Below are positions 1 through 9,189 of a stretch of DNA of 64,000 nucleotides, in pieces (position 1 is the first letter of the stretch; each line of letters opens with the position of its first letter). Below the pieces are notes generated by a model. That model was not told where the DNA came from. It saw only the letters and a list, made by a program, of their open reading frames with translations, and did not search any database. The DNA is from Yamagishiella unicocca. Taxonomy: Eukaryota; Chlorophyta; Chlorophyceae; Chlamydomonadales; Volvocaceae. The DNA lies in the NCBI GenBank assembly GCA_003116995.1, contig BDSL01000025.1, positions 1 to 64,000 of the forward strand. Direction: 5' to 3'. Position numbers and translations under genes: made by a program.

Positions 1-150
1 GGGTTGGTGTGCATGGGTGTGGGTGATAGTGTGGTCATTGGGGCTATTGAATGGGTGTAGGGGTGATGGGTTTAGCCCTATTCTCCTCTGGGCACCATTT
101 ATATGGTATGGGTGTAGGGGTGATGGGTGTAGGGGTGATGGGTATTATTA
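1..150. repeat. G-rich satellite block 1
   Basis: A G-rich plus strand with variants of gggtgtaggggtgatggg and a conserved interlude (ccccattctcctctgggcacc in variant form) that recurs near 870, 1215, 2065, 2295 and 5430. No coding potential. Positions 151-573 follow with a short (tta)n run and otherwise unremarkable sequence in which I see no gene. Confidence 0.8.
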
Positions 151-573
151 TTATTATTACATTACGCCGGCACTAGGCCTGGCATGTTGTTAAGGGGGCG
201 GGGCGGTGAGGGCATCAGTACACCCTATACGCTCGCGCCACCAGTACCAATCCACCTCATATCGCTAAGGCCCACGCCACATTGTCGCTGTGGAACACGA
301 CCAGTTAGTGCAACTCGCCGGAGGCTGGTGCTCCTGCCACATCCCTAACTCATATTTGTATCAATTTTTGAGATTCAAGCGCTCTCCGGAAACCGGTCTT
401 CCGCCAGCTCCATGTCCAGCATGCCGCCATGCTTGGTGTACTTGAGTGTACTTGATGGTTGAGCCACCCGTAGGACGCACACGCTCCCGTCTCTGGCCTA
501 AGCCCCAACACTTCATACTAGAGTTAGTCCTCCCTAACCACACCGATGGCTATTGGCTGCCCGCACCATCGGG

Positions 574-690
574 ATCGGCGGCTGGATTCGAACCTGCATC
601 TCCTGTGCCGCACCTTGTGGGAATTGAACCTGGGATCTCCCAGGCCACAAGGATTGGATTTTCGGGCTCTCCCAATTGAGCTACACCGAT
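574..690 (-). ncRNA. tRNA-like element, probably the head of a tRNA-derived SINE
   Basis: Read on the minus strand, TAGCTCAATTGGGAGAGC (a D-arm with a box A) is followed by a box-B-like GGTTCAATTCC (620-630) and a perfect box B GGTTCGAATCC (about 583-593). The first seven bases (complement of 684-690, ATCGGTG) pair with the last seven (complement of 574-580, CGCCGAT) with one G-T wobble, like an acceptor stem. No good anticodon arm can be drawn, and there are two T-arm-like segments. A tRNA-derived SINE or tRNA pseudogene is therefore more likely than a working tRNA. G-rich satellite begins immediately beside it. Confidence 0.45.
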
Positions 691-1435
691 GGGGTGATGG
701 GTATGGTTGGGTGGGGGGTTGGGGGGTATGGGTGGGTGGGGGGGTGGGGTGGGGGGTGTATGAGTGGGGGGGTGCGTGGGGGGTGGGTATGGGTATGGGG
801 GGGTGGGTTTGTATGGGTGCGGGTGATTGTGTGGTCATTGGGGCTATGGAATTGGTGTAGGGTGATGGGTATGGCCCCATTCTCCTCTTGGCTCCTCTGG
901 TTATGGGTGTAGGGGTGATGGGTGTAGGGGTGATGGGTATGGTTGGGTGGGGAATGGGTGGGGGAGGTATGGGTGGGGGGGTGGGGGGGTATGGGTGGGG
1001 GGGTGGGTATGGGGGGTGGGGGAGTGAGTGGGTGGGGGGGGGGTATGGGGGGGTGGGGCAGTATGGGGGGTGGGTATGGTTGGGTGGGTGGGTGGGTATG
1101 GTTGGGTGGGAGGGGGGGTATGGGGGGTTGTGTGTGTTTTGGGGAAGGGTGTGTATGGGTGTGGGTGATAGTGTGGTCATTGGGGCTATGGAATGGGTGT
1201 AGGGGTGATGGGTATGGCCCCATTCTCCTCTGGGCACCATTTATATGGTTATGGGTGTAGGGATGATGGATGTCGGGGTGATGGGTATGGTTGGGTGGGG
1301 GGTGGGGGGTATGGGTGGGGGGGGGTATGGGGGGTTGGGGGTATGGGTGGGTGGGTGGGTATGGGTGGGTGGGTATGGGTGGGTGGGTGGGTGGGCATGG
1401 GTGGGTGGGTGGGTATGGGTGGATGGCAGTGTTTT
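691..1435. repeat. G-rich satellite block 2
   Basis: Long runs of GGGT, GGGGGT and GGTATGG on the plus strand, interrupted twice by the conserved interlude (about 868-945 and 1210-1290). All plus frames translate to Gly/Trp/Val-rich nonsense and the minus strand to Pro/His/Thr-rich nonsense. Long open frames on both strands come from the base composition. Confidence 0.85.
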
Positions 1436-1529
1436 TTTTTCGTTTTAGGGGGGTCTCGATTTATTCCATCTTAAGTAATAAAATTTCAGGGGTGTTTGAT
1501 ATTTGTTCCATATTTGTTCCATAGCGTGC

Positions 1530-1570
1530 GGCGCTGGGGGGGGCTCCGCCCCCCCCAGACCCCCCCGATA
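1530..1570. other. G-run/C-run hairpin
   Basis: A run of G followed by ctccg and a run of C forms a perfect GC stem, then a second C run. It lies between satellite block 2 and the isolated exon. It could be a transcription or replication obstacle or simply part of a repeat. Function unknown. Confidence 0.5.
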
Positions 1571-1667
1571 AGTTACAAGTCCTTTCACAGACCCAGAGCC
1601 ACATACAGTCGGTGTGTTTCTTAGTGTCATTTGTTAGGGCAAACCGCAGCACAGTAGCGTTGGGTCT

Positions 1668-1832
1668 CTACCCGTTCATCATGTACCGCCCCCTGCTGCT
1701 GCTGGCCAGCCACTTCCGCAGTGCGTCACCAAACGGAAATGTGTGCAGGTCGAACAAGTCCTGCGTGAACATGCGCACGCACAGCGCCAGGTGCTCGTCC
1801 AGGCGGTTGCGTGTGGGGTCCTGCACGTGTGG
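1668..1832 (-). CDS. isolated terminal exon of an unrecognised protein
   Basis: On the minus strand a pyrimidine tract ending in gcttcag is followed by an exactly 55-codon open segment: 54 residues and a TAG stop. Codons are strongly GC3-biased. The peptide contains DEHLALCVRMFTQDLFDLHT, FPFGDALRKWL and a C-terminal RYMMNG. It reads like a real amphipathic C-terminus, unlike the low-complexity frames around it. I do not recognise the family. No partner exon is evident upstream, where satellite and SINE sequence lie. It may end a gene with repeat-filled introns or be a captured fragment. The residue pattern and splice acceptor are visible; the coding status is inferred. Confidence 0.5.
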   Translation of the reverse strand, partial: PHVQDPTRNRLDEHLALCVRMFTQDLFDLHTFPFGDALRKWLASSSRGRYMMNG

Positions 1833-1939
1833 CTGAAGCAAAAAAAATGTACGGGTTGGCCTCGTTCTGTTCCATTTTTTCCAAGCCCCAAACCCCCATT
1901 TATTCCTTTTAAGTAATATATTACTTCAAAAAAAACACT

Positions 1940-2335
1940 GGTGGATGGGTGGGTATGGGTGGGGGGGGGTGGGGGGGGGTATGGGGGGTTGCGTGGGTAT
2001 GGGGGGGGTGTGTATGGGTGTGGGTGATGGTGTGGTTATTGGGCTATGGAATGGGTGTAGGGGTATGGCCCCATTCTCCTCTGGGCACCATTCATATGGT
2101 TATGGGTGTAGGGGTGATGGGTGTAGGGGTGATGGGTATGGTTGGTTGGTTGGGTGGGTGGGTATGGGCGGCTGGGGGGGTGGGGTGGGGTGGGGGTATG
2201 GGAGGGTGCATGGGTATCGGGGGGTGGGTGTGTATGGGTGTGGGTGATGGTGTGGTCATTGGGGCTATGGAATGGGTGTAGGGGTGATGGGTATGGCCCC
2301 ATCCTCCTCTGGGCACCATTCATATTACTCTGAAC
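1940..2335. repeat. G-rich satellite block 3
   Basis: The same satellite and interlude as blocks 1 and 2 (interlude copies near 2066-2130 and 2292-2325). It ends in a unique-looking tail (about 2333-2440: actctgaaccttccagatga and onward) that is repeated at 5462-5560. The tail therefore belongs to a repeated unit. Confidence 0.8.
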
Positions 2336-2440
2336 CTTCCAGATGATCCCTAAGGACAACTGGGATAGATCTGCCTACTAGGATGGATCTCATCCTTTCA
2401 CCCGCACCTTCACCCGGGACAGAGACATTGGCAGTCACCA
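2333..2440. repeat. SINE-like tail unit, copy 1
   Basis: About 105 bp with high identity to 5462-5560, starting actctgaaccttccagatga and ending gacagagacattggcag. At the second copy it leads directly into a tRNA-like head, so it is probably part of the same short interspersed element. Positions 2441-2870 show no convincing gene. Confidence 0.6.
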
Positions 2441-2869
2441 TCAATCCAGCGTGTGAATCCAGGCCTGTGAACTGAGCCTCAAACAAGCTGCGTCCGTGTG
2501 GAGGGGTTGTCGCAACTCGGCAGGCAATGGGCGAGGTACGGAAAGTGCGAGGGAACAGTAGCCGGCGAAGAGGAGGATGGAAGTGGGTTGACGAGAGGCA
2601 TGGGGCGGTAGGTAGTCAAAATATTAGAATGAAACACGAGCGTGTCATGTTTCGGTGGGCTGAGTGGGCTCGCCTTAGGAACCTGGTCGGCCAGAAGCCC
2701 TCCATCGGCGTGTACGTGACATTGAAGCACGAGCACAGTTGTTGTGGAGTAGTGGATATGGTCTTCGAGGGAATGAAGGAAGGTCGTGTGCAAGCCCCCC
2801 CCCCGTCGCCCCCCACCTTTCACACACGCTCCCCGGTGGCGGCGAGCGCACGTAATGTTAAGTGCTCGT

Positions 2870-3035
2870 CTCGCGACCGTTCGTTATGCGCTCGTTCATT
2901 ACATGCTCGCGCTCATTCGTTATGCACTCGTCATCATATCGCGCTCGTTCGTTACACGCTCGTCTGTCATTACGCATTGTTTGTTGCACGCTCATTGTTT
3001 GTTAGGCGCTTCTTCGTTACACGCTCCTCTCGCGC
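2870..3035. repeat. degenerate minisatellite, about 18-20 bp period
   Basis: Repeated variants of cgctcgttcgttacacgctcg. It is flanked by two similar segments of about 50 bp in direct orientation (about 2810-2855 and 3055-3110), each with a C run, then ctttcac(a/g)cacgctcc and a ggcgag motif. Positions 3111-3400 hold nothing recognisable. Confidence 0.65.
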
Positions 3036-3399
3036 TCGTCTTTACCCCTCCCCGCACCCCCCCCCCTTTCACGCACGCTCCTTTGTGGTGGCGAGAGCAG
3101 CACAAGTAACAGCCGCCTGGCGGTGTGCAAAAATGTCTTCGAAATGACGAGCGGCACAAGTTTCGAAGTCCCTCCTGCACACGCCGTCGGCCGTGCTTTA
3201 CTTGTGCCAGTGCCGCTGCCGGCATCACCGCCGCGCGTGCGTGAAGACGATAGGGGGGTTACAGGTAAAGAACCGGTAACTCGACTGGGGTAATGTAGTT
3301 GGTGCATAGCTCTAGCGTCTAGCCGTCATACTTCGAACGCGCGCGCATGCGACACACACGGACGCGACGACTGTGGGTGCAGTGAAGAAGACGAAAACG

Positions 3400-4010
3400 T
3401 GGACTATATTATGGAGTGCAAAGCCGAGAACTGGGATGGCGAACTAGGAAGCCGCGGGATGCACCGAAGGCGGGAGACGGCCCCGACCATCCCCATCCCG
3501 GAGGTCGATCATTACCTTTGAAAAGGAGATACGTTACCGAAGCGCAGTGGCGCGTGGCCACTGCCGGCGGGTGGCTTGAGCCGCGCCGACTTACTAGGCA
3601 GAAACCGCGGTGATACGCACGCACGCGAACGGTAGCTAAACAGGTGCACAGGATAGACAGAGTGGAAGCGCCGGTCGCGTTGGAGGACTCACCTGACCAG
3701 AGCGGAGCACCGACGGCCAGCATCGCGAAGCATGCGGGAAGGGGAGCAGCGACAAGCATTAGGACCGGTGCGGCAGCGAACAGACAAAGTACAGGGGTGA
3801 AAGCGACGAAGAATCGGAGGCGGCGCGGCGAAAAGGAGAGAATGAAGGCGCAGGGCGCCTGATATGGTCGATGTGGTACGGTACGGGGCGATACGGCGTG
3901 ACGGGGATGGCCGGCGAAGGTCCTGGAAGATGGCAAGGGGAATATTGAGGCAGGAGTAATGCGTGGTGGATGCAGACCGGCCGGGGCAGGGAGAAAGTGC
4001 CCCCCCCCCC
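3400..4010 (-). repeat. dispersed repeat family, diverged inverted copy
   Basis: Segments such as gactcacctgaccagagcgg and gcgaagcatgcgggaagggg match, in order, the minus-oriented copy at 9480-10110 and, on the complement, the plus copies near 14.15 and 24.3 kb. It is strongly diverged. No intact reading frame is shared between copies. Confidence 0.5.
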
Positions 4011-4275
4011 CCCACCCCCTCGTCTTCGTGGACGCTTCACGGAGCTATTGACAACTGTGCTGGCAGACGTTAAGGACGGCTGGTGGCGTGTGCATGAGCG
4101 ACGAATTTAAAAAAAAAGGGTGGGTCGCTTCGTCGCTTCGCCCTCCCGCCCCCTCCCTTCGCTGTCGCGCGTGCTTCATGACGCAGCCGACGCCGGCGCC
4201 GACATACGTGAAGAACGCTTCACGGCACGTGCACGGGGCAAAGGGTTTGCACGTGCAGTTATGCCCCCAACCTCG

Positions 4276-4582
4276 TCGCTTCGAGGGTGCGCGTGCAGTT
4301 ATACCGGCGCCGACGTCGTCGGCGTCATGACGCGTGCACAATGGCGAGGGGGGGGGGAGGGGGGTGCGGGGGGGGGGGTGAAGCCCCCCCTCGCCCCCGC
4401 CCTCATCGCTTCGAGGTTGCGCGTGCAGTTATGCCGGCGCCGGCGTCGGCGGCGTCATGACGCGTGCGCGATGGCGAGGGGGGGGGGAGGGGGGTGCAGG
4501 GGGGGGGGGCGAAGCCCCCCCTCCCCCCCCCCCCTCGTCACTTCGAGGTTGCGCGTGCAGTTATGCCGGCGCCAGCATTTGG
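4276..4582. repeat. about 130-bp tandem repeat, 2.3 copies
   Basis: Units start at 4276, 4406 and 4538 (partial). Each begins with tcgcttcgaggntgcgcgtg, passes through gccggcgccg and gtcatgacgcg palindromes, and ends in a long G run followed by gaagcccccc, a strong hairpin. No coding potential. Positions 4011-4275 are similar GC-rich non-genic sequence. Confidence 0.8.
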
Positions 4583-4639
4583 AAGCCTCGAACTGGCGAC
4601 TCGAAGCCAAATCGTGCATGGCTGCCACCACAACCGCAG

Positions 4640-5235
4640 CAATCCTGCCTCGAACCGGTGACTTTACAAAGCGATCCCCGCGGCGACTTGCCAAGCCCGG
4701 CGGGCTGTACGACACGCATGCAGCACGGTCAGACAGACAGACAGACAGACAGGCCCCGCGAGAGAAAGGCCTTCGCAGGCAGCTACGCTAAAGCTTCATG
4801 ACCTTGCTCCGGCTACAAGCTGCGAGTTCGCAGAGGAGCCCTCACAACTCGGCCGCGACCAACTCGGCTTTGCTAAATTCGGCAGCTACTGACTCGGCCG
4901 CTCTAAACTCGGCCGCGACTGACTCGGCCGTTCTAAATTCAGCAGCTACTGACTCGGGGGGGGGGCTTTATCATTTCGAGGTCGCTCGTGCACGCGTTGC
5001 CCCGCCTTTGTCGTTTTCAGGCCTCAAACTGGCGACTCGCCGAATCGTGAATTCGCGCGGCCACGGTTGTGGTCGCCACGATCACCGTGGTGACTTGCCA
5101 AGCCCGGCCGGCTGTATGGCACGCGCATGCAGACACCGACCAACGCACGGACAGGCCTGGCGTAATCTAAAGGCAGACGGCTATGCTAAAGCTTCGCTGC
5201 CTTGCTCTGGCTACCCTTCATCTCAGCAGGTAGCC
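4640..5235. repeat. duplicated segment with embedded simple repeats
   Basis: The segment gtgacttgccaagcccggc...gcatgcagac...aaagcttc...ccttgctc occurs at about 4660-4815 and again at about 5090-5215. Between the copies lie an (acag)n run (4732-4752) and a 15-bp tandem array (4845-4960: variants of aactcggccgcgact and gactcggccgctcta). One plus frame through the array reads as repeated N/D-S-A-A-T/L, but no gene structure surrounds it. Confidence 0.6.
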
Positions 5236-5239
5236 ATAG

Positions 5240-5320
5240 CCACGGCCAGGGGTCTCTCTCAAGGATTCGAACCCAGGACCTTAACCAACCAAATCCAGTG
5301 GTGTCACTAGACCAAACCAG
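5240..5320 (-). ncRNA. tRNA-like SINE head, copy A
   Basis: On the minus strand the box-A-like TGGTCTAGTGACACCACTGG lies about 40 nt upstream of a perfect box B, GGGTTCGAATCC (complement of 5263-5274). Spacing is that of a tRNA-type Pol III promoter. The same arrangement recurs at 5580-5660, and both are followed on the plus strand by ggtgagggtgataggttggg. This indicates a repeated tRNA-derived element and not a single tRNA gene. Confidence 0.55.
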
Positions 5321-5460
5321 GGTGAGGGTGATAGGTTGGGGGTGGGAGTAATGGGGTTGGGGTGTGTATGGGTGTGGGTGATGGTGTGGTCATTGGGGCT
5401 ACTATGGAATGGGTGTAGGGGTGATGGGTATGGCCCCGTTCTCCTCTGGGCACCATTCGT
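5321..5460. repeat. G-rich body of SINE-like unit
   Basis: Contains ggggttggggtgtgtatggg and the satellite interlude seen at 2065 and 2295 (here 5425-5455). It links the tRNA-like head to the tail unit at 5462-5560. Confidence 0.6.
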
Positions 5461-5461
5461 A

Positions 5462-5560
5462 ATACTCTGAACCTTCCAGATGATCCCCAATGACAACTGG
5501 GATAGCCCTGCCTACGGACCTCATCCTTTCACCCACACCTTCACCCAGGACAGAGACATT
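5462..5560. repeat. SINE-like tail unit, copy 2
   Basis: Second copy of the 2333-2440 unit. It passes directly into ggtagccatagc(t/c)(g/a) and the second tRNA-like head, giving two elements in tandem. Confidence 0.6.
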
Positions 5561-5579
5561 GGCAGGTAGCCATAGCTGC

Positions 5580-5660
5580 AGCCAGGAGTCTCCCTAGGAT
5601 TCGAACCCAGGACCTTAACCAACCAAATTCGGTGGTGTCACCAGACCAAACCAGGGTGAG
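5580..5660 (-). ncRNA. tRNA-like SINE head, copy B
   Basis: Near-duplicate of copy A. Box B is the complement of about 5597-5608, and a box-A-like TGGTCTGGTGACACCACC is the complement of about 5631-5648. Small differences show that the duplication is not recent. Confidence 0.55.
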
Positions 5661-6415
5661 GGTGATAGGTTGGGGGTGGGAGTAATGAGGTTGGGGTGTG
5701 TTTTGGTGATGGTATGGTCCTTGGGGCTATGGAATGGGTGTGGGTGATGGTGTGGTCCTTGGGGCTATGGAATGGGTGTAGGGGTGATGGGGTTAGTTGG
5801 TGCCCGGGAGATGGTGTGGATAATGTCTTGGGTGTGGGGGCAATGGTGTGGGTATGCGCATGATGATGTGGGTGTGGGGGTCATGGCTTGTGTGCGCATG
5901 ATGATGTGGGTGCGATAGTATGGATGTTGGGGGTAATTGTGTGTGTTGGGGTTATGGGGTGGGGTGAGGGTGAGGGTGAGGGTGGGGGTGGGGGGGTTAT
6001 GGTGAGCAGATGGGGGCTATGGTGTGAGGGTGGAGGTGTGGGTTTGGGGGTGATGGTCTGGGGTTGGGGGGGTTGGTGTGGGTGTGCAGATGATGGTGTG
6101 GGGTTGGGGGTGCTTCTGCTGTGATGGGGGTGATGGTTTGTGGGGGGGGGTTATGGGTTGGGGTTTGGGGTAATGGGGTGGGGGTGGAAGTGTTGGGATG
6201 GGGGTGGGAGTGATGGAGGGGAGGTGAGGGTGATGGTGTGCATGTGGGTTGGTGGTGATGGTTTTGGAGAGGGTTTGATGGTTTGGATATAGGGATGATG
6301 GTGAGGGTACGTATATTAATTATGCTGTGGGTGTGGGTGTGATGGTGTGGGAGTGAAGGTGATGGTGTGGGGTTGGGCTTGGTGCTGCTGGGGTGATGGG
6401 GGTGATGGTGTAAAA
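5661..6415. repeat. GGTGATGGTGTGG satellite
   Basis: Degenerate array of (g)ggtgatggtgtgg and gtgggggt elements over about 750 bp. Only composition-driven open frames occur, so no gene is called. Sequence from 6486 to about 6950 contains a few short direct repeats (gaatgaaagctggactcaat and its variant near 6900) and no clear gene. Confidence 0.75.
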
Positions 6416-6424
6416 GGAAGACCG

Positions 6425-6485
6425 GTGTACAAAAGAAAGCCCATTTAGAACACATGTTTCAAGATGCATGCTGGAGAACTAGGTG
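6425..6485 (-). repeat. core of dispersed repeat family, inverted copy
   Basis: The complement reads ttctccagcatgcatcttga, then a variant of the aaacgtctgttctaaacgg stretch and a cgtacacgggtttcc-like end. This matches the core found near 9520, 10300, 14640, 22560, 24030 and 25810. Confidence 0.7.
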
Positions 6486-6959
6486 GGTGTGGGTATGGAG
6501 GTGCTGCTGCTGGGATGGGGGTGATGGGACAAGGGTGAAGGTGTGGGGATGGTTTGATCGTGTGGGTGCTGGGGAGTTATGTTGGTGTGGGTTGGGTGAG
6601 TGGGAGAGGGTGGCTGCAGCTGCAATAGGTGGGTGTGGCATTGCTGTACAGCACCTTACCTTATGGTGTCCATTGCGAAGGGAATCTGAATGAAAGCTGG
6701 ACTCAATACCCAGTGTAGCAATGAAAACATGAAACCAATGTGAAGATTTCAGCCAGAACCAGGAGATGGCAGATGGCTGAGTTGGAGGAGAAGCACTGCC
6801 ATGGTCCATGATGGATTTCAATCCTGGACCAGTGAGCATGGCACCATGTTGGAGCGCACTGGTGTGGCCACCTCCTTGGGTGAGGAGGAAGGGACCAAAT
6901 GAAAGCAGGACTCAGCACCCAGAAGTAAATGGCAACCATAAATTGCAACTTGTGTGCCG

Positions 6960-8190
6960 GCCTTCTAGAGTTGATTGCTTCGGAGGAGATGCGCGAGCGG
7001 AGTAGAGGTCGGCTGCTGAGCACTGGTTCCATTGGGCAGCTGTTACCATCAAGGAATTTATTTATAATTCGCCTCATACTGTAAGAAAGGTCATGCTCCA
7101 TAATTGTTGGCTGGCTGCAGGGACAAGCAGCAACCACCAGGACTCATTATTCTCCAGCAAATGATCTGCAGGAGCATTGAATACGATGTAGGATAACCTA
7201 AACGATGTAGGATAACCTAATTGCAAGAATTGACGAATTGGCAAGTAAAGACCAGGGCTTACCTCCGTCGCGCCTATGAAGTGAGCCTTTCGCGATATGG
7301 GCTTCGGACATCCTAAATATTGTGGAGTTGGCGGATTCAGAACCTTGTGACTCGATGCCTGCTGTTGCAAAGTCCGTGCCAACAAGCAAATATGTCGTGA
7401 TGGCTCTCAGCAGCCATGGCCGTCGTTGCTTGCAAGGTATACCTGTTGACGCATAACAGAACAGAGTGTTCAGCAGTTGCGGAAAATAGGCCGCTGGGGC
7501 CCAGCTTAGCTTTCGTGACAACTACAATGGCAGCAGCAAGAAAGAGAAGCAAACAGCATTCTATCAATACGATACTATATATACACATCATGTAGGCACG
7601 GAGTGATGATTAATACGTAATCCAGGCAGGCTCCAGGTTAGCTACCCCACCTCGCAGGATCATGTCTGCAAAATGTCGTTCGTGACTCCATCCGCGTGAC
7701 TTCCAGAGGCGCACCATGGAAAGCAATGTACACGATCTTGGAACGCCACCATTGCTTTTGCGGTCGGCAACTCGGCAAGGAAGGAATGTTGTGGAACGAT
7801 TGCCCAAAGTACTAACAGCCCATGAATACGAGCTTCAAGAAGGAATGAAATACGCATGGGTTAAGCCATTAAATAAGCGGCGCTCTGCTTTAAGGATTGT
7901 GCCAGGACCTGTTGTGACCCAGTAGCGATCGTACGACCGTTACCGGCTTCTACTAGAGGGCAAAGGCTTTTCAGCTGCCAAACGAATGGCAACCGGCCTT
8001 TACCAGACATGTGCTTACAAGAACGTCCTCATACCTATTGTTGCGGCATGCCCTCAAAGTAGACGTCAAATAGCTTCGGGGCCTCGCCTAAATCGCTTGG
8101 GCATTGGGCCCCCGTTGCGACAACCAACTGTCCGAAGGGCCGCTGTTTGCTTCACTCTGTATGAAAACTATAAGGCCTCGTCTTGAGGAC
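6960..8190 (+). pseudogene. eroded multi-segment coding region, unrecognised
   Basis: Base composition is less GC-rich than the surroundings, and several plus-strand segments look protein-like but do not join into one frame. About 6975-7080 gives LIASEEMRERSRGRLLSTG and ends at gtaag. About 7126-7195 gives PPGLIILQQMICRSIEYDVG and a stop. About 7203-7265 gives IARIDELASKDQGLPPSR, and about 7300-7430 gives DILNIVELADSEPCDSMPAV. About 7716-8186 is one frame interrupted by a single TAG at 7923. An 18-bp duplication (cgatgtaggataacctaa, twice near 7180-7215) disrupts the middle. I recognise no family. It may be an old transposon gene or a decayed host gene. The frames are visible; the decay is inferred. 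Confidence 0.3.
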
Positions 8191-9180
8191 ACAGGCTGCG
8201 CGTCCAAATCGTAGTTTGTGCAGCGTTGCGAAGCCAGTCGCCAATCTGGCCGTGGCAGCCGGCAAGTTAAAGAGTACAGTGAGAACGGTCAGGAATGGTG
8301 AGCTCGCCGGATTGGTGTTGCGAACCTAACGCTCGGGCTTTTCCATTGGCAAACTGCTGTGGCGCGGAACGCGAGCAATTCCACATTTGTTTATGGTAGT
8401 AGTTACTTCTTGAATGATCCTCGTGTACGTTCGGTAATCATAAACGAATAATTTACGCCCGGGCCGAGGCGTTCACACGCTATGGACACATGGTGGCAAG
8501 TCGACCAGGAGAGCCGAGCCTTCCTTGATCCTTCATCCAATGTCGCTGGTAATACGATGTTCGGGCACCATTTCGGCAGCCACATGGAACAGAATAGGCT
8601 TTGGGGATTAAGTCTTCCAGGGGGACTCCAATAAACAATTAGTGGAGAAAACGCTTGGTTCCGGTCTAATTCCGGGTCTCTATAAAAACACCTTTTCACG
8701 CCAAGCGTAGTAAAAGCTATCTCCGACATAGGAATGGCCGAAACCGAAGTCCATAGAAACACCCTTAGTCCCGGGGCCATTCCAGGAGATTAGTTTGCCG
8801 CATGTTGAGTGTTGAGCCGACTAGCCCAGAGCTACCGCATCACAAAAAAATGTCCTGCTAATCATCCAACGAGGTGTTTCCTCGATGCAATCCGCGCACC
8901 GGCATCAGCACCTGTCTACCATCTAAGGTCGACCAACGCCAGGTGTCGTCAAATAAACTGCAGCTCCTGATAAACTTGCCCATGAACAGCTGACACCTCT
9001 TCAACGTTGCGCCTGTACCTCGTGATAATAGCGTTTGTAACTAGATAGGTGGTTGTTGGCCCTGGTCGGTTGGCGCCCAGATGCTATGGCCCAACGAGAG
9101 CGTGCAGGGGGAGCCCGACATCCGGGACACCACCTCCACAGTGCTGGTGGCTGGCTGCTGACCTGGCTAAGAGAGCTTAA
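8191..9180. other. no gene recognised
   Basis: Moderate GC content. There is a 125-codon minus frame (8403-8780), and a plus frame over the same interval has short open stretches separated by stops. Neither has splice support or a recognisable motif. This may be the remainder of the eroded element to the left. Confidence 0.4.
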
Positions 9181-9189
9181 GCACGCTAC

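Noticed and set aside
574..690. Functional intron-containing tRNA gene
   Set aside because: Acceptor and D-arm fit, but no anticodon stem with a U33-containing loop can be drawn and two T-arm-like segments exist.
524..1240. 238-codon minus frame rich in Pro/His/Thr
   Set aside because: Complement of G-rich satellite plus the tRNA-like element; not protein-like.
1..2335. Telomere or subtelomere repeat
   Set aside because: No TTTTAGGG or TTTAGGG arrays; the G-rich units are irregular and interspersed with SINE-like parts.
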